A DNA stretch of 64,000 bases from SFHK01 sp963618055 (lineage in GTDB: Bacteria; Bacillota; Clostridia; Christensenellales; Aristaeellaceae): positions 36,309 through 100,308 of the forward strand of contig CAVERI010000002.1 of the NCBI GenBank assembly GCA_963618055.1. Reading direction: 5' to 3'. The notes under the pieces were generated by a model. That model did no database searches. It had not been told where the DNA came from and was given only the letters and a program-made list of their open reading frames with translations. Of the stretch, positions 16,271 to 26,100 are shown piece after piece; the first letter of the stretch is position 1; every line of letters starts with the position of its first letter. The position numbers were made by a program, and so were the translations under genes.

Positions 16271-17124
16271 CCGTGCGCGGCATGCGCCTGCGCGTTCACC
16301 CACTTACGCCCCTGATGCTGGCGCTGATCTATGTGCTGTCCGGCGGTCAGGCGCTGATTCCCTCGCTCATTGCGCTGGGCGCGCACGAAAGCGCGCACCT
16401 GCTGCTGGCGCTCCGTCTGCGCGCGCGCGTGGATGAAATCGAGCTGATGCCGTTCGGCGCGGCCATTCGCCTGTACGAGCTGTGGGAGTCCTCCCCGGGC
16501 GCGCTGATCGCCATTGCGCTGGCCGGCCCCGGCATGAATCTCGCGGCGGCCTCGCTGCTGGCGCTGGGGCTGTACGCCTTCCCGGCGGAGGCATTTGCGC
16601 TGATTCCGCTGATTCGCATGAATCTGGCCATTGGTGCGGTGAATCTCCTGCCCGCGCTTCCGCTGGACGGCGGGCGCGCGCTGTGCGCGCTGATGGCGCT
16701 GCGGATGGACAGGCACCGCGCCGTGCGCATCGGCGTAATCCTTGGCCGCGTGCTGGCGGCAGGCATCATGCTGTTTGCCGGCTTTCTCTGCCTGTCCGGC
16801 GAGCGCCTGCAGCTGGGTCTCGTGCTTTCGGCCGTCTACATCCTTGCCTCCGGCGAACGCGAACGGCGGCAGTCGGAGGGCGCGACGCTGCGCGCCATGC
16901 TCCTGAAGCCGAACGCGCCCGAAACGCCCGCGCCCGTGCGCTGGATCGCCATCTCCGAAACCGCGACCGTGCTGGACGCCGTGCGCGAGATGCGCCCCGG
17001 ACACACGCACCTGTTCGCCGTGATGAACGCAAGCGGCGGCGTGCAGACCGTGCTCACCCAAGCCCGCGTCCTCGCCGCCGTGGAGCGCGACTCCACCTTG
17101 CCCCTCTCGTCGCTCATCGCGTAG
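16267..17124 (+). CDS. spoIVFB: SpoIVFB-type site-2 (M50) membrane protease
   Basis: Intramembrane zinc metalloprotease of 285 residues. The active-site motif HESAH is at 40-44 and the third ligand region LPLDGGR has its Asp at about 134; six or so hydrophobic helices surround them. A C-terminal domain of about 65 residues resembles a single CBS motif, as in SpoIVFB. In Bacillus this protease cleaves pro-sigma-K in the mother cell. The TTG at 16267 overlaps the spoIVFA stop and has GGAGG seven bases upstream; GTG (16273) and ATG (16282) are alternative starts. The order minD-rodA-spoIVFA-spoIVFB closely mirrors the Bacillus mreBCD-minCD-spoIVFAB locus. The gene implies sporulation capacity or recent descent from a spore-former. 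Confidence 0.88.
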   Translation: MTVRGMRLRVHPLTPLMLALIYVLSGGQALIPSLIALGAHESAHLLLALRLRARVDEIELMPFGAAIRLYELWESSPGALIAIALAGPGMNLAAASLLALGLYAFPAEAFALIPLIRMNLAIGAVNLLPALPLDGGRALCALMALRMDRHRAVRIGVILGRVLAAGIMLFAGFLCLSGERLQLGLVLSAVYILASGERERRQSEGATLRAMLLKPNAPETPAPVRWIAISETATVLDAVREMRPGHTHLFAVMNASGGVQTVLTQARVLAAVERDSTLPLSSLIA

Positions 17125-17164
17125 GCTGGCCGCGCCCACGCGCCGCGAATTTTGCGCTTCAGGC

Positions 17165-17193
17165 TTGCAAATCATGGATAGAAGTATTATAAT
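17165..17193 (+). promoter_or_regulatory. Sigma-A promoter of the TIM-barrel isomerase gene
   Basis: -35 TTGCAA (17165-17170), 17-bp spacer, -10 TATAAT (17188-17193), 47 bp before the ATG at 17240. Confidence 0.8.
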
Positions 17194-17239
17194 AAAGTTG
17201 CGTAAACAGGTTTACAAATGAAATGGAGGCACGTTTTCT

Positions 17240-18160
17240 ATGATGAAAATTGCGGTTCAGACTGGCGGCCCGGAGGAAAGACTGGGCGTAGATGCGACCT
17301 ATCGGCTGGTAAAGGAAGCCGGCTTTGACGCGGTTGACGCGAATATCGACCATCTCGTCAGCGGACGCGACCTGCTCGACCGAAGGATTCCCGAAATTTT
17401 CCTTTCCGGCTCCGACAAGGAATGCGCCGAGCGCTTCCTGCCGTGGAAGGAAGCCGCGGAGAAGTACGGCATCGACAATTATCAGGCGCACGCGCCGTTC
17501 CCCAGCTATGTGTACGACGAGAACAGCGAGAAATACAACGATCAGATTCTCACGATGCTCAAGCGCATGATTCTGGGCTGCGATGTGATGAACTGCCGCA
17601 ACCTGATCATTCACCCCTTCTTCCTTGGCTATGATCAGCAGCTTGCGCCCGAGAAGGAGTGGGAGATCAACATCGACCGCTATTCCCGCCTGATTCCGGA
17701 GGCGAAGAAGTACGGCGTAACGATCAACTTGGAAAACATGTTCACGGTGAAGCGCGGCAAGGTCTACGCGGCCTGCTGCTCGGACATCACCACGGCCTGC
17801 CGCTATGTAGACACGCTCAACGGCCTTGCCGGCGGCAAGCAGTTCGGCTTCTGTCTGGATACCGGCCACCTGCTGCTCGTGGGGCTGGACGTGAAGAACG
17901 CCATGATCGAGCTGGGCGACCGCATTACCGCGTTCCACGTGCACGACAACGACGGCGCGCACGATCAGCATCTCGCGCCGTACATGGGCGTGCTGGACTG
18001 GAACCGCTTCGTGGAGGGTCTGAAGGCCATTGGCTATAACAAGACGATGAGCTTTGAAACCTTCAATATCTGGAACGTGATGGACGAGGAAATCGCGCCG
18101 AAGATGATGCGGTTTATCGCTGAGTGCGGACGCACCTTCGCACGCCGCGCCGAGGCGTAA
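17240..18160 (+). CDS. Sugar phosphate isomerase/epimerase (xylose isomerase-like TIM barrel)
   Basis: A 306-residue AP-endonuclease-2 type TIM barrel. Predicted metal ligands sit at the ends of strands: the H in LIIHPFF, E in INLENMF, D and H in CLDTGHLL, H-x-H in AFHVHDND, and E in MSFETFN. This set is typical of the sugar phosphate isomerase/epimerase family, which includes inositol-degradation and hexose epimerases. The substrate cannot be deduced. GGAGG lies 10 bases before the ATG. The gene stands alone with its own promoter. Confidence 0.87.
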   Translation: MMKIAVQTGGPEERLGVDATYRLVKEAGFDAVDANIDHLVSGRDLLDRRIPEIFLSGSDKECAERFLPWKEAAEKYGIDNYQAHAPFPSYVYDENSEKYNDQILTMLKRMILGCDVMNCRNLIIHPFFLGYDQQLAPEKEWEINIDRYSRLIPEAKKYGVTINLENMFTVKRGKVYAACCSDITTACRYVDTLNGLAGGKQFGFCLDTGHLLLVGLDVKNAMIELGDRITAFHVHDNDGAHDQHLAPYMGVLDWNRFVEGLKAIGYNKTMSFETFNIWNVMDEEIAPKMMRFIAECGRTFARRAEA

Positions 18161-18217
18161 CGCATCTGTGCGCCGCCGTCGCGCGGCGCTGGCAAAGCCG
18201 ACCGTACGGAAGGATGA

Positions 18218-19102
18218 ATGGAAATGAAGCGCGCTGCCTGCCTGTTTCTCGTGCTGCTCATGGCGCTGGGCGTCGTGTACGCGGAGGGCGAAGAACGAAG
18301 CCTTGGGAGCTTTCACTATCGTTTAAGCGGCGACGGAACCGCCGTGCTGACCGGATATGACCGGGGGCTGTCGATTCCCGAGCTCTCGATTCCCGCCACG
18401 CTGGACGGCCGCGCCGTTACCGCCATCGGCGACCGCGCGTTCGCGGACTGCGGCTGGCTTACGAAGGTCACGATTCCGGAGGGCGTAACGTCCATCGGAG
18501 AGGAGGCTTTCTCCGGCTGCGGCGCGCTTGAGGTTCTGCGGCTGCCGTCCACGCTTTCACAGCTTGCGACAACGGCGTTTGATGGCTGCGACAGGCTGTC
18601 GCTGGAGCAGACCTCCGGCAGCTTCTACTATCAGGCAGCTGACGGCAAGGCGACAATTACCGGCTACGCACGCGAGAAGGGCGTTTCGGAAATTCAGATT
18701 CCCGCGGCGCTGGGCGGGGCCGCCGTTACGGCGATCGGCGACCGCGCGTTCGCGGACTGCGACTGGCTGACGGCGGTCGAGATTCCGGAGGGCGTGACGA
18801 GCATCGGCGAGGAGGCGTTCTCCGGCTGCAAGGCGCTCAAAACCGTTCAGAAGCCCGCGACGCTTACAAGCGTCGCCGATACGGCGTTTGATGGCTGCGA
18901 GGGGCTGAAGGAAGCGGCGCAGGAAACGCAGACGAAGTCGGAAAAACACAATTACGTGCTGAACACCAACACGAAAAAGTTTCACAAAACCGGCTGCGGA
19001 AGCGTCAAGCAGATGAAGGATAAGAACAAAAAGATGTTTTACGGCACGCGCGAGGAAGCGATCAAGAAGGGCTATTCGCCGTGCAAAAAATGCAATCCAT
19101 AA
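18218..19102 (+). CDS. Secreted BspA-type leucine-rich-repeat protein with C-terminal Cys/His domain
   Basis: A 294-residue exported protein. A signal peptide (about 1-22, ending VYA) is followed by two near-identical LRR_5 blocks, about residues 57-130 and 158-231, each with VTAIGDRAFADC, IPEGVTSIGEEAFSGC and a TAFDGC ending. The last about 50 residues form a separate domain with FHKTGC and YSPCKKCNP, whose three Cys and one His resemble the small zinc domain that ends many secreted Clostridia proteins. BspA repeats often mediate surface binding; a precise role is unknown. The two blocks are an internal gene duplication. ATG at 18218 and ATG at 18224 are both possible starts; GGAAGG is 4 and 10 bases away. 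Confidence 0.85.
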   Translation: MEMKRAACLFLVLLMALGVVYAEGEERSLGSFHYRLSGDGTAVLTGYDRGLSIPELSIPATLDGRAVTAIGDRAFADCGWLTKVTIPEGVTSIGEEAFSGCGALEVLRLPSTLSQLATTAFDGCDRLSLEQTSGSFYYQAADGKATITGYAREKGVSEIQIPAALGGAAVTAIGDRAFADCDWLTAVEIPEGVTSIGEEAFSGCKALKTVQKPATLTSVADTAFDGCEGLKEAAQETQTKSEKHNYVLNTNTKKFHKTGCGSVKQMKDKNKKMFYGTREEAIKKGYSPCKKCNP

Positions 19103-19204
19103 GACGGACTGCCGCGAGCCGCCTCCAAACGCGCCAAAGAGCCGGGAGCGGCTCGCTTCGTAAAAATCCAAAGTTGAAAAAAACATGTTTTTCCACGGAA
19201 GGAA

Positions 19205-19233
19205 TTGTTTTTGCGCCGGAAATGTGGTATGAT
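19205..19233 (+). promoter_or_regulatory. Sigma-A promoter of the paralogous membrane-protein pair
   Basis: -35 TTGTTT (19205-19210), 17-bp spacer, -10 TATGAT (19228-19233). A 14-bp palindrome AAAAACATGTTTTT lies just upstream (around 19181-19195) and could be an operator or part of a weak terminator of the preceding gene. Confidence 0.7.
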
Positions 19234-19271
19234 AGTCGGGAAACAATCGTCACGAAGGGATGGATTTAACA

Positions 19272-20018
19272 ATGGCAGGAAATCGCGCGCACGCAATGAA
19301 CACCCGGAAAAAGAAAGAGCCCTTTACCTTCAGTAAGCTCACGCCCAAACAGAAAAAGCTTTGGAAGTGGGGCGCAATCATCGTTGCGTGTCTGCTGGTG
19401 GTCATTGTCGTGCTGGGTCAGTATGACCTTCTGCCGCATTTTAAGGGCAACCTGCATCTCGTCGGCGGAAAGCTTCTGGGCGTTGACGCAAACGACGTTA
19501 TCGTCAATCTGGGCGACAGCAAGAATACCGAGTATTACAAAATCGGAAAATTTGACGTGCCGGAGGGCTTCGAGCTTTTGGGTGAGGATACCGTAAACGT
19601 GCGAAGCGACGAGCTTGAGACCGAATGGGTCATTAAGCCCTCGGAGGGCTATCAGGGCGTGCAGTATATCGCGGTGTGCGGCACCAGCGAGTCCGCCGAG
19701 AAGCGCAAGGAAGCGGTTCGCAGTCTGGGCGCGGTCGTCGATTCGGAAACCGAGGAAACCACCTATCCCGATCTGACCGAGGGCGTGTCCCCGGTGAAAA
19801 ACGTCGCGTTCAGCGGATATATTTACGGCGACGAGCAAAAGGATACGTACAGCGGCATGTACAATCGCTACTTCAGCACCTTCATTCCCGGCGAGGAAAA
19901 GGACAGCAGCATCATGGTCATGATTACCTGCAAGGCTAAAAAGCAGGAAAACCTGCCCGACGAGGCGACGCTGGTCGAGCTGATGGGCAGGGTTGTGGAC
20001 GGAATCACCACGAAGTAA
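19272..20018 (+). CDS. Membrane-anchored protein of unknown function, paralogue 1
   Basis: A 248-residue protein: basic cytoplasmic start, one transmembrane helix (about 36-55, WGAIIVACLLVVIVVLG) and an external domain of about 190 residues without cysteine clusters. The sequence LPHFKGNLHLVGGK after the membrane segment has a counterpart, LPHRDGSLNVRGGK, in the next gene, so the two are tandem paralogues. I do not recognise a family. The chosen ATG (19272) fits the paralogue's start; an ATG at 19260 would add four residues but overlaps the only purine-rich stretch. It has its own promoter and is followed by its paralogue after 73 bp. Confidence 0.7.
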   Translation: MAGNRAHAMNTRKKKEPFTFSKLTPKQKKLWKWGAIIVACLLVVIVVLGQYDLLPHFKGNLHLVGGKLLGVDANDVIVNLGDSKNTEYYKIGKFDVPEGFELLGEDTVNVRSDELETEWVIKPSEGYQGVQYIAVCGTSESAEKRKEAVRSLGAVVDSETEETTYPDLTEGVSPVKNVAFSGYIYGDEQKDTYSGMYNRYFSTFIPGEEKDSSIMVMITCKAKKQENLPDEATLVELMGRVVDGITTK

Positions 20019-20091
20019 AACCGCACCAGCGATGGAAATCCGCGGCCGTCAGAAGCGCGTCGCGGATTTCTGTGTAGAAAGGAAGGGAAAC

Positions 20092-20835
20092 ATGGCGAAA
20101 AGAAACTCGGCGCACGCGCAGAAGCGGCGCGCGGCGGCGAAGCCGTTCAGCTTCAGGGAGATGACGGCGAAACAGAAGAGAATTGCGGCGCTGATTGTCT
20201 CGGTGTGTGTGGTTGTCCTTGCGGCAATCGTGCTTTTGTGCGCGGACGTGCTTCCGCATCGGGACGGCAGTCTGAACGTGCGGGGCGGCAAGGCGCAGAC
20301 GACGCGCGAAAACGCGCTGGTGATCAACGGCGGAAGTCAGGCAGAGCCGAAATATTTCGAAATTGCCACCGTGAGCGGCACGATGGACGGCTTTACCCTG
20401 ACTGAATACACCGTCGATAAGGGCGACGAGAACATCACGCAGTTCTGGTACGAGGCCGACGACGCGGAAAACGAGATTTACCACTATTATCTTTGCGGCA
20501 TTCCCATGCGCGCCGAAAAAACGATGCGCGCGTCGGCAATGGCGCGCGGACTGATTTCGAGCGAAGCGGCGGAAGACGCGGCCATTCCCGGCGAGGTGCG
20601 CGGGACGTATGACGACGGCCGCGCCTATTGCGGCTACGCGCTGCTTCAGCAGGACGCGGAGAACGACGGCGGGATGTGGCACCGCTACCTGTTCCTGTAT
20701 ACGGACGCCGGAGAAAACGCCTGCGTGCTTATGCAGGTGGACAGCCGCGCGAAGACCGAGGCAGGGCTGGCGACGGAGGAAGCGCTGCTCGCCTTTGCGC
20801 GCGAGGCGTGGAAGAACGTGGAGCTTTTGAAATGA
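20092..20835 (+). CDS. Membrane-anchored protein of unknown function, paralogue 2
   Basis: A 247-residue protein with the same layout as the gene before it: a basic N terminus with AHAQKRR and KQKRIAAL, one transmembrane helix (about 40-60) and an external domain that shares the LPH...G.L.V.GGK start and the later WYEADD/GYALLQQD positions. Divergence from paralogue 1 is large. GGAAGGGAAAC precedes the ATG. Its stop overlaps the start of the AlkZ-related gene (ATGA), so the three genes are one unit. The function is unknown; the pair could sense or modify something outside the membrane, but nothing in the sequence shows it. Confidence 0.7.
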   Translation: MAKRNSAHAQKRRAAAKPFSFREMTAKQKRIAALIVSVCVVVLAAIVLLCADVLPHRDGSLNVRGGKAQTTRENALVINGGSQAEPKYFEIATVSGTMDGFTLTEYTVDKGDENITQFWYEADDAENEIYHYYLCGIPMRAEKTMRASAMARGLISSEAAEDAAIPGEVRGTYDDGRAYCGYALLQQDAENDGGMWHRYLFLYTDAGENACVLMQVDSRAKTEAGLATEEALLAFAREAWKNVELLK

Positions 20836-21485
20836 GAGCGTCCCTGAAGTGCGCAAACGACGCCGCGCATTTGGTTTCGGAAATCGGCTTTCTGCCGCTG
20901 TTTGCGGGGTCGATTCCCGGCTTTTCGGTGGAGGAGCTTACGCCGGGACAATGGTGGACGGGTCTCGCGGATGATCCGTGGGGCTGGCGCGAAACATTAG
21001 CCGGGCGCGGAGACGTGATCTACGGCAAGCTATTCGAGGGTCGCGCGGGGTTCGTGAGCCGGGAATGGTTCCCGACGCTGATCAACCTGCGGCGCGACGG
21101 CTACGATTTTGATTCACGCTGGGAGGAAGGCCTCGCGACGCCGCTGTGCCACGCGATCATGCGCGAGGTGGAAAAGGAGCCGGGGCTTTTGAAAAGCGAA
21201 TTGAAAAAGCGCGCCGGCGCAAAGGGCTTTGAGGGCGCGGTGACGCTTTTACAGGAGCAGACCTACCTGCTCATAGGCGGCTTCGAGCGCAGGCGAAATC
21301 GCTTCGGCGAACCCTACGGCTGGCATATCGCGCGCCTGACAACCCCGGAGGCCATGTTCGGCGCGGAATGGGCTACTCAAATGTACGCGGAAGCGACGGA
21401 GGCATCTCGCGCGCGTATCGAAGCGCACCTGCGCGCCCTTCTTCCCAAGGCGGAGCCGGAGGCGCTGCGCCGTCTGATCGGCTGA
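20832..21485 (+). CDS. AlkZ-related protein
   Basis: A 217-residue cytosolic protein resembling the AlkZ-related family of Firmicutes, with the marks PLFAGSIPGFS, ELTPGQWWTG, DDPWGWRE and GKLFEGRAGFVSREWFP. The family is named for similarity to AlkZ DNA glycosylases (winged-helix type), but glycosylase activity is unproven for these shorter proteins. The central region (about 110-150) looks like a winged helix (GLLKSELKKRAG). The ATG overlaps the upstream stop. It is the last gene of the three-gene unit; the next promoter belongs to serS. Confidence 0.65.
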   Translation: MRASLKCANDAAHLVSEIGFLPLFAGSIPGFSVEELTPGQWWTGLADDPWGWRETLAGRGDVIYGKLFEGRAGFVSREWFPTLINLRRDGYDFDSRWEEGLATPLCHAIMREVEKEPGLLKSELKKRAGAKGFEGAVTLLQEQTYLLIGGFERRRNRFGEPYGWHIARLTTPEAMFGAEWATQMYAEATEASRARIEAHLRALLPKAEPEALRRLIG

Positions 21486-21518
21486 AGGAAGTTGACCGCC
21501 GAATTAACGCGGATACGC

Positions 21519-21546
21519 TTGTAACGGGGCGCGTATGCGGTATAAT
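21519..21546 (+). promoter_or_regulatory. Sigma-A promoter of serS
   Basis: -35 TTGTAA (21519-21524), 16-bp spacer, -10 TATAAT (21541-21546), directly upstream of the serS T-box leader. Confidence 0.8.
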
Positions 21547-21779
21547 AAAGCCAGCGATGAAGGGAATGTACGCGCGTTTCGGTTTCTTCAGAGATCCGGC
21601 GGCTGGTGCGAGCCGGAGGAACGCACGCGCGCTTCCATCCCAGAGCACTCCGCGACGAGCGGAGCGGGCTCGGCCCGTTACAGCCGGATGAGGTGCCGGG
21701 CAACCGGCAAAAAGGGTGGTACCGCGGTCTATCATCGCCCCTGCTGATGGCAGGGGCGTTATTTTTGGAGAGTGAAAGC
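21547..21779 (+). promoter_or_regulatory. T-box leader of serS
   Basis: The leader contains the stem I part (GGCGGCTGGTGCGAGCCGG near 21600), the T-box AGGGTGGTACCGCGG at 21713-21727, and a terminator GCCCCTGC-tgatg-GCAGGGGC (21737-21757) followed by GTTATTTTT. A serine codon TCC near 21632-21642 is a candidate specifier but I could not confirm it by folding. Uncharged tRNA-Ser should allow read-through into serS. Confidence 0.94.
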
Positions 21780-23051
21780 ATGCTTGATCTGAATCTGATT
21801 CGTTCCAACCCGGATTTCGTGAAGGACGCGCTGAAAAAGCGCGAGTACGACGTTGACTTTACCGAGCTGCTTGCGTGGGACGCGCGTCGCCGCGAGCTGA
21901 TTCTCGAAAACGAAAACGCGAAGGCCGAGAGCAACAAAAAGAGCAAGGAAATCCCCATGCGCAAAAAGCAGGGGCTGGACGCGAGCGACCTTCTGAACGA
22001 GCTGAAGGAGCTGAAGGAAAAGATTGCCGTGATGGACGCGGAGCAGAGCGAGCTGGAGGAAAAGATTCGCCGCTTCGTGCTGGCGCTTCCAAACCTGCCC
22101 GCCGAGGACGTGGCCGCCGGCGGCAAGGAAAACAACCGTCCCGTAAAGGTGTTCGGTGAGAAGCCCGTGTTCGAGTTTGAGCCGAAGAACCATGTGGATC
22201 TGTGCACGTCGCTGGGTCTCATCGACTACGAGCGCGGCGTGAAGATGGGCGGCAACGGCTTCTGGCTGTACACCGGCGAGGGCGCGAAGCTCGAATGGGC
22301 GCTGCTCAACTACTTCATCACCGAGCACCTGAAGGACGGCTACGAGTTCATGCTGCCGCCGCACATCCTGACCTACGAGTGCGGCCTGACGGCCGGTCAG
22401 TTTCCGAAGTTTGAGGACGACGTGTTCCGTCTGACTGAGGAAGGCTTCCACTTCCTGCTCCCGACGGCGGAGACCGCGCTGATCAACCTGTACCGCGGCG
22501 AAATTCTCAACGAGGCCGACCTGCCCAAGCGCCTGTTCGCCTACACGCCCTGCTACCGCCGTGAAGCCGGTACGTACCGCGCCAGCGAGCGCGGCATGAT
22601 TCGCGGCCACCAGTTCAACAAGATTGAAATGTTCGGCTACACCCGCCCCGAGGACAGCGACGCCATGCTGCAGGAGCTGATCGGCAAGGCCTGCCGTCTG
22701 GTCGAGGGTCTGGGTCTGCATTACCGCCTGTCCAAGCTCGCCGCGGGCGACTGCTCCGCGTCGATGGCCACGACCTACGACATCGAGCTGTGGATTCCCA
22801 GCATGGACGAGTACAAGGAGTGCTCCAGCGTGTCTAACGCCCGCGACTATCAGGCGCGCCGCGGCAACATCCGCTTCCGCCGCGCCGAGAGCAAGAAGCT
22901 CGAGTACGTGCACACGCTCAACGGCTCCGGTCTGGCCACCAGCCGCCTGATACCCGCCATCGTGGAGCAGTTCCAGCAGCCCGACGGCAGCGTGGTCGTT
23001 CCCGAAAAGCTGCGCCCGTTCTATGGCAAGGATCGGATCACAAAGAAGTAA
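21780..23051 (+). CDS. serS: Seryl-tRNA synthetase
   Basis: Class II synthetase of 423 residues, standard length. The N-terminal long coiled-coil arm (about 30-105, rich in KELKEK and EQSELEEKI) binds the long variable arm of tRNA-Ser. The catalytic core has motif 1 near FEFEPKNHVDL, the TAE loop (LPTAETALINL), motif 2 (CYRREAGTY and RGMIRGHQFNKIEMF) and motif 3 (NGSGLATSRL). The ATG at 21780 follows GGAGAGTGAAA. The gene is controlled by the T-box leader and ends at the hairpin terminator 50 bp downstream. Confidence 0.97.
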   Translation: MLDLNLIRSNPDFVKDALKKREYDVDFTELLAWDARRRELILENENAKAESNKKSKEIPMRKKQGLDASDLLNELKELKEKIAVMDAEQSELEEKIRRFVLALPNLPAEDVAAGGKENNRPVKVFGEKPVFEFEPKNHVDLCTSLGLIDYERGVKMGGNGFWLYTGEGAKLEWALLNYFITEHLKDGYEFMLPPHILTYECGLTAGQFPKFEDDVFRLTEEGFHFLLPTAETALINLYRGEILNEADLPKRLFAYTPCYRREAGTYRASERGMIRGHQFNKIEMFGYTRPEDSDAMLQELIGKACRLVEGLGLHYRLSKLAAGDCSASMATTYDIELWIPSMDEYKECSSVSNARDYQARRGNIRFRRAESKKLEYVHTLNGSGLATSRLIPAIVEQFQQPDGSVVVPEKLRPFYGKDRITKK

Positions 23052-23100
23052 TCCGTATCGAAAAAAGGAAATAAACGAACGTCCGTAAGGATGATTAAAG

Positions 23101-23138
23101 GCCTGTCGCGGCATTCAAATGCTGCGGCAGGCTCTTTT
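23101..23138 (+). terminator. Terminator between convergent serS and addB
   Basis: Imperfect stem GCCTGtCGCgGCA / TGCtGCGgCAGGC with a six-base loop, then TCTTTT. It serves serS and may also stop minus-strand transcription, where the run after the stem is CTTTAAT. Confidence 0.85.
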
Positions 23139-23157
23139 GCTGTTTATTGGGGAAGCG

Positions 23158-26100
23158 CTATTCCTCCGTTGCCTCGCCCGCTTCCTCCCGGATTCGTTCG
23201 TACACCTCGTTAAAGCTCATTTTGCGGATTTTGCGTCCCTTGCCTCCGGGAATCTGCTTATCCAGCATGCACGCGCCCTTGTAATCGCAGAAGCGGCACG
23301 CGTCGGACACCTCCGAACGCGCCGGAGTGATTTCGGTTTCTCCGGAGGAAATGGCGTTTGTGAAGCGCGCGGCGCGTTCGAGCGAATGGCGCATAAGCAG
23401 GCTGAATTCATCCTCCGTCGCCATGTTCGTGCGCGCGTCCGGCTCGCCGCTCTGAAGAAAGCGAACGCGGAATACCCTTTCCGGCTCCCGCGCCATGCGG
23501 CGAATCAGCGCGCTGTCGCGAGGCAGGATGCCCTCCATGCGCAGCTTTTCGGCGCGCAGCTTCTCGATTTCCTCCTCGTTCAGGCTCTCGGTGTTGATCA
23601 CCGGGTCGTCCACGCGGAAATAGAACGCGCCCGCGCTTCGAGCGCCGTATTTGTGAATCGCCTCCGCCAGATAGAGGATCAGCTGAAGCTGTAGGCCCTC
23701 GTATACCTCCCCCGCGTCCAGCTTTTTGCCGCCGCGCTTGTAGTCGATCACGCGCAGATAGCGCTCGCCCGCGTCCGCCATGCCGTCGATGCGGTCGATG
23801 CGGCCGTCCAAGCGCGTCTGCGTGTTCGTGTGCAGCTTCAGGCTGTACCGTCCCTCGCCGAACGCCATTTCCAGCTCGACCGGCCGGAACGCGCTGCCGC
23901 GAAGCTGCGCGCTGAGCGCGCGGGCGGCGCGCGCCAGTATGCGCCGCATCCGCCGCGCCTCCGCCTGCACAACGCCGTTTTCGCCGATCACCTCGCGAAT
24001 CGCGCCCTCGAGCAGCGCGTCCGAAATCGCGTTCATCCGCCGAACGGCTTCCTCCTCCGACGGCGTCTCCGGCTCATCCTTTCCCTGCTCAAGGAAGGCG
24101 TGCACCGCGTCATGATAGAACGTACCCTCGTCCTTCGCGTTCAGGCCAAACGGCTCCTCCCTCTCCGGCTTCAGCGCGTATTTCACAAAATGCGCGAACG
24201 GGCACGCCGCGAACGATTCCAGCCGCGTGACCGAAACCTTCGAAAGCGAGCCGTACACCTCGCGCGCCAGCTTGGGCGTAATCCGCTCGCTTGAGATGTT
24301 CTGCCCCAGCGCCGCGCGCAGACGCGCCACGCCGCCGGAATCCTTCAAGGCGTTCAGTGCTTCCCTGCCCGCGTCCGTCAGCCTGCCCTCACTCAAATCC
24401 ACGGCTAAGCAGCTTTCCGCCGCCTGCGCCGCCGAAACGCGCATGCGCTCCATCTGCTCATCCTGCGCCACGCCGCCGCGCGCCTCAATGCCGGGAAAGA
24501 TCGTTTTCGTTTCCTCAACCAACGCACCCGGCGTTACCGCCGCACCGTCCTGCGTGCTCATCGGATAGGTGATGCACAGGTAGCGCCGCGCCATGGCAAG
24601 CGCGTTTTTCAGATACATGCGGTCGGTTCGCGTGCGCGCCAGCGCGCCGGAGCCCAGAAAGCACTCCAGCCGCTTGGACATATCCGCCAGCTCGCCAACG
24701 TCAAACAGGCCGCCGTCCTCCGCGCCGGACGCCGCAGACTGCCCGATGACGATCAGCGCCTCCACCGTGCCCGAGCCCGCGCGCGCCGCGCCCGTGGCCA
24801 CAACCGCGTCGCCCGACTGCGGCAGCGGCTTGATCTGGGAGGCGCTGAACGCGCGGGCGAACATCTCCGTCAATTCCTCCTTGGAAACGCGCGCGTCGCC
24901 CAGCAGCTCGTTCATCTGATCGAGCGTGCCGATGACCCGGTTCCACACCTGCGCGTCCTCAGCCGCGAGCGCGCGCTGTCCGAGCGCGATCAGCCGCTCC
25001 CGCATCGCGTCGCCCTTTTCGGCGGCGTTCAACCGCTCAAGATAGGCAAAAATCGCCGAAAGCTGCTCGGAAAGCGTCTTCGCGCCGGTCAGGCGCTCAT
25101 TCAGTTCGATCATCGGCTCCGCCAGCTGCTGCCGAATCGGCTCCAGCTGCGCGCGCGTTTCCGCGTCCCCGCGGCGCAGGGGCTTCAGCACCTCACGCGC
25201 CCGCAGACCGTTGCGCGCAATATACCCCAGCATGCGGTCGCCCTCGTCGTCCGTAATGGCGGCATAGCCCGTCAAAAGCAGCGTGCTCAGATCCGCGTCC
25301 GCGCCGCTGAGCAGCCGCATCGTTTCCAGCAGGAACCGCGCCAGCGGATGCCTGTCCAGCGGACGGCTTTCCGCCGCGAACAGCGGGATTTCATACTCGG
25401 CAAAGGCCGCCGTCAGCGCGTCCATGTATTCCGTTGGGTTCCCCACAAGCACCATGATGTCGCGATAGCGCCAGCCGTTTTTCATGGCCAGCCTGCGCGT
25501 GAGCGCCGCCGCGAAGCGCGCCTCCTCCATGGGATTTCGAAGCGCCGCCAGCTGCACCGATGTGTTCCCGGCGCGATATCTCTCCGGCGGCGAGCAGAAC
25601 ACCTCGCGCGCCAGAAAGCCCGCCGCGTTCGGCGCGTATCCGGCTTCGTTCAGCCTTTCGCGCTTCCATTCGATTCCCGCCGCGTTCATCCCCCGCGCCA
25701 GACGCTCAAAAGAGGCCTGAAGCGGCCCGAACAGCGTGAAATCGCGCGCGTTTCCATCGTTTTCCAGCGGAAGAAACACCGCCGCGTGACGCACGAACCC
25801 GGCAAGGCGCGTGACGAAATCGTTCCAGATCGGCGTGGTCAAATCGAAGCCAAAGGCGAACACCGAAGCGTCCCGCAGCGACGGCGCGCCGGGAAGGCGC
25901 TCCATGGCCACCCGAATCTCATCCTCGCCATCCTGAAACCGCCCGGCCAGCGCCTCCTCGTAGGCCGCGTACAGCAGGGAAAGGTCGTGCATCTTCCACT
26001 TCAGTGCGCCGTCCTCGCTCTGTTCGGAAAGCGAAAGAAGCGCGTGCGGAGCAACGCCCGCCTGCTTAAAGCGGATCACTTCCTCCACAACGCGCATCTC

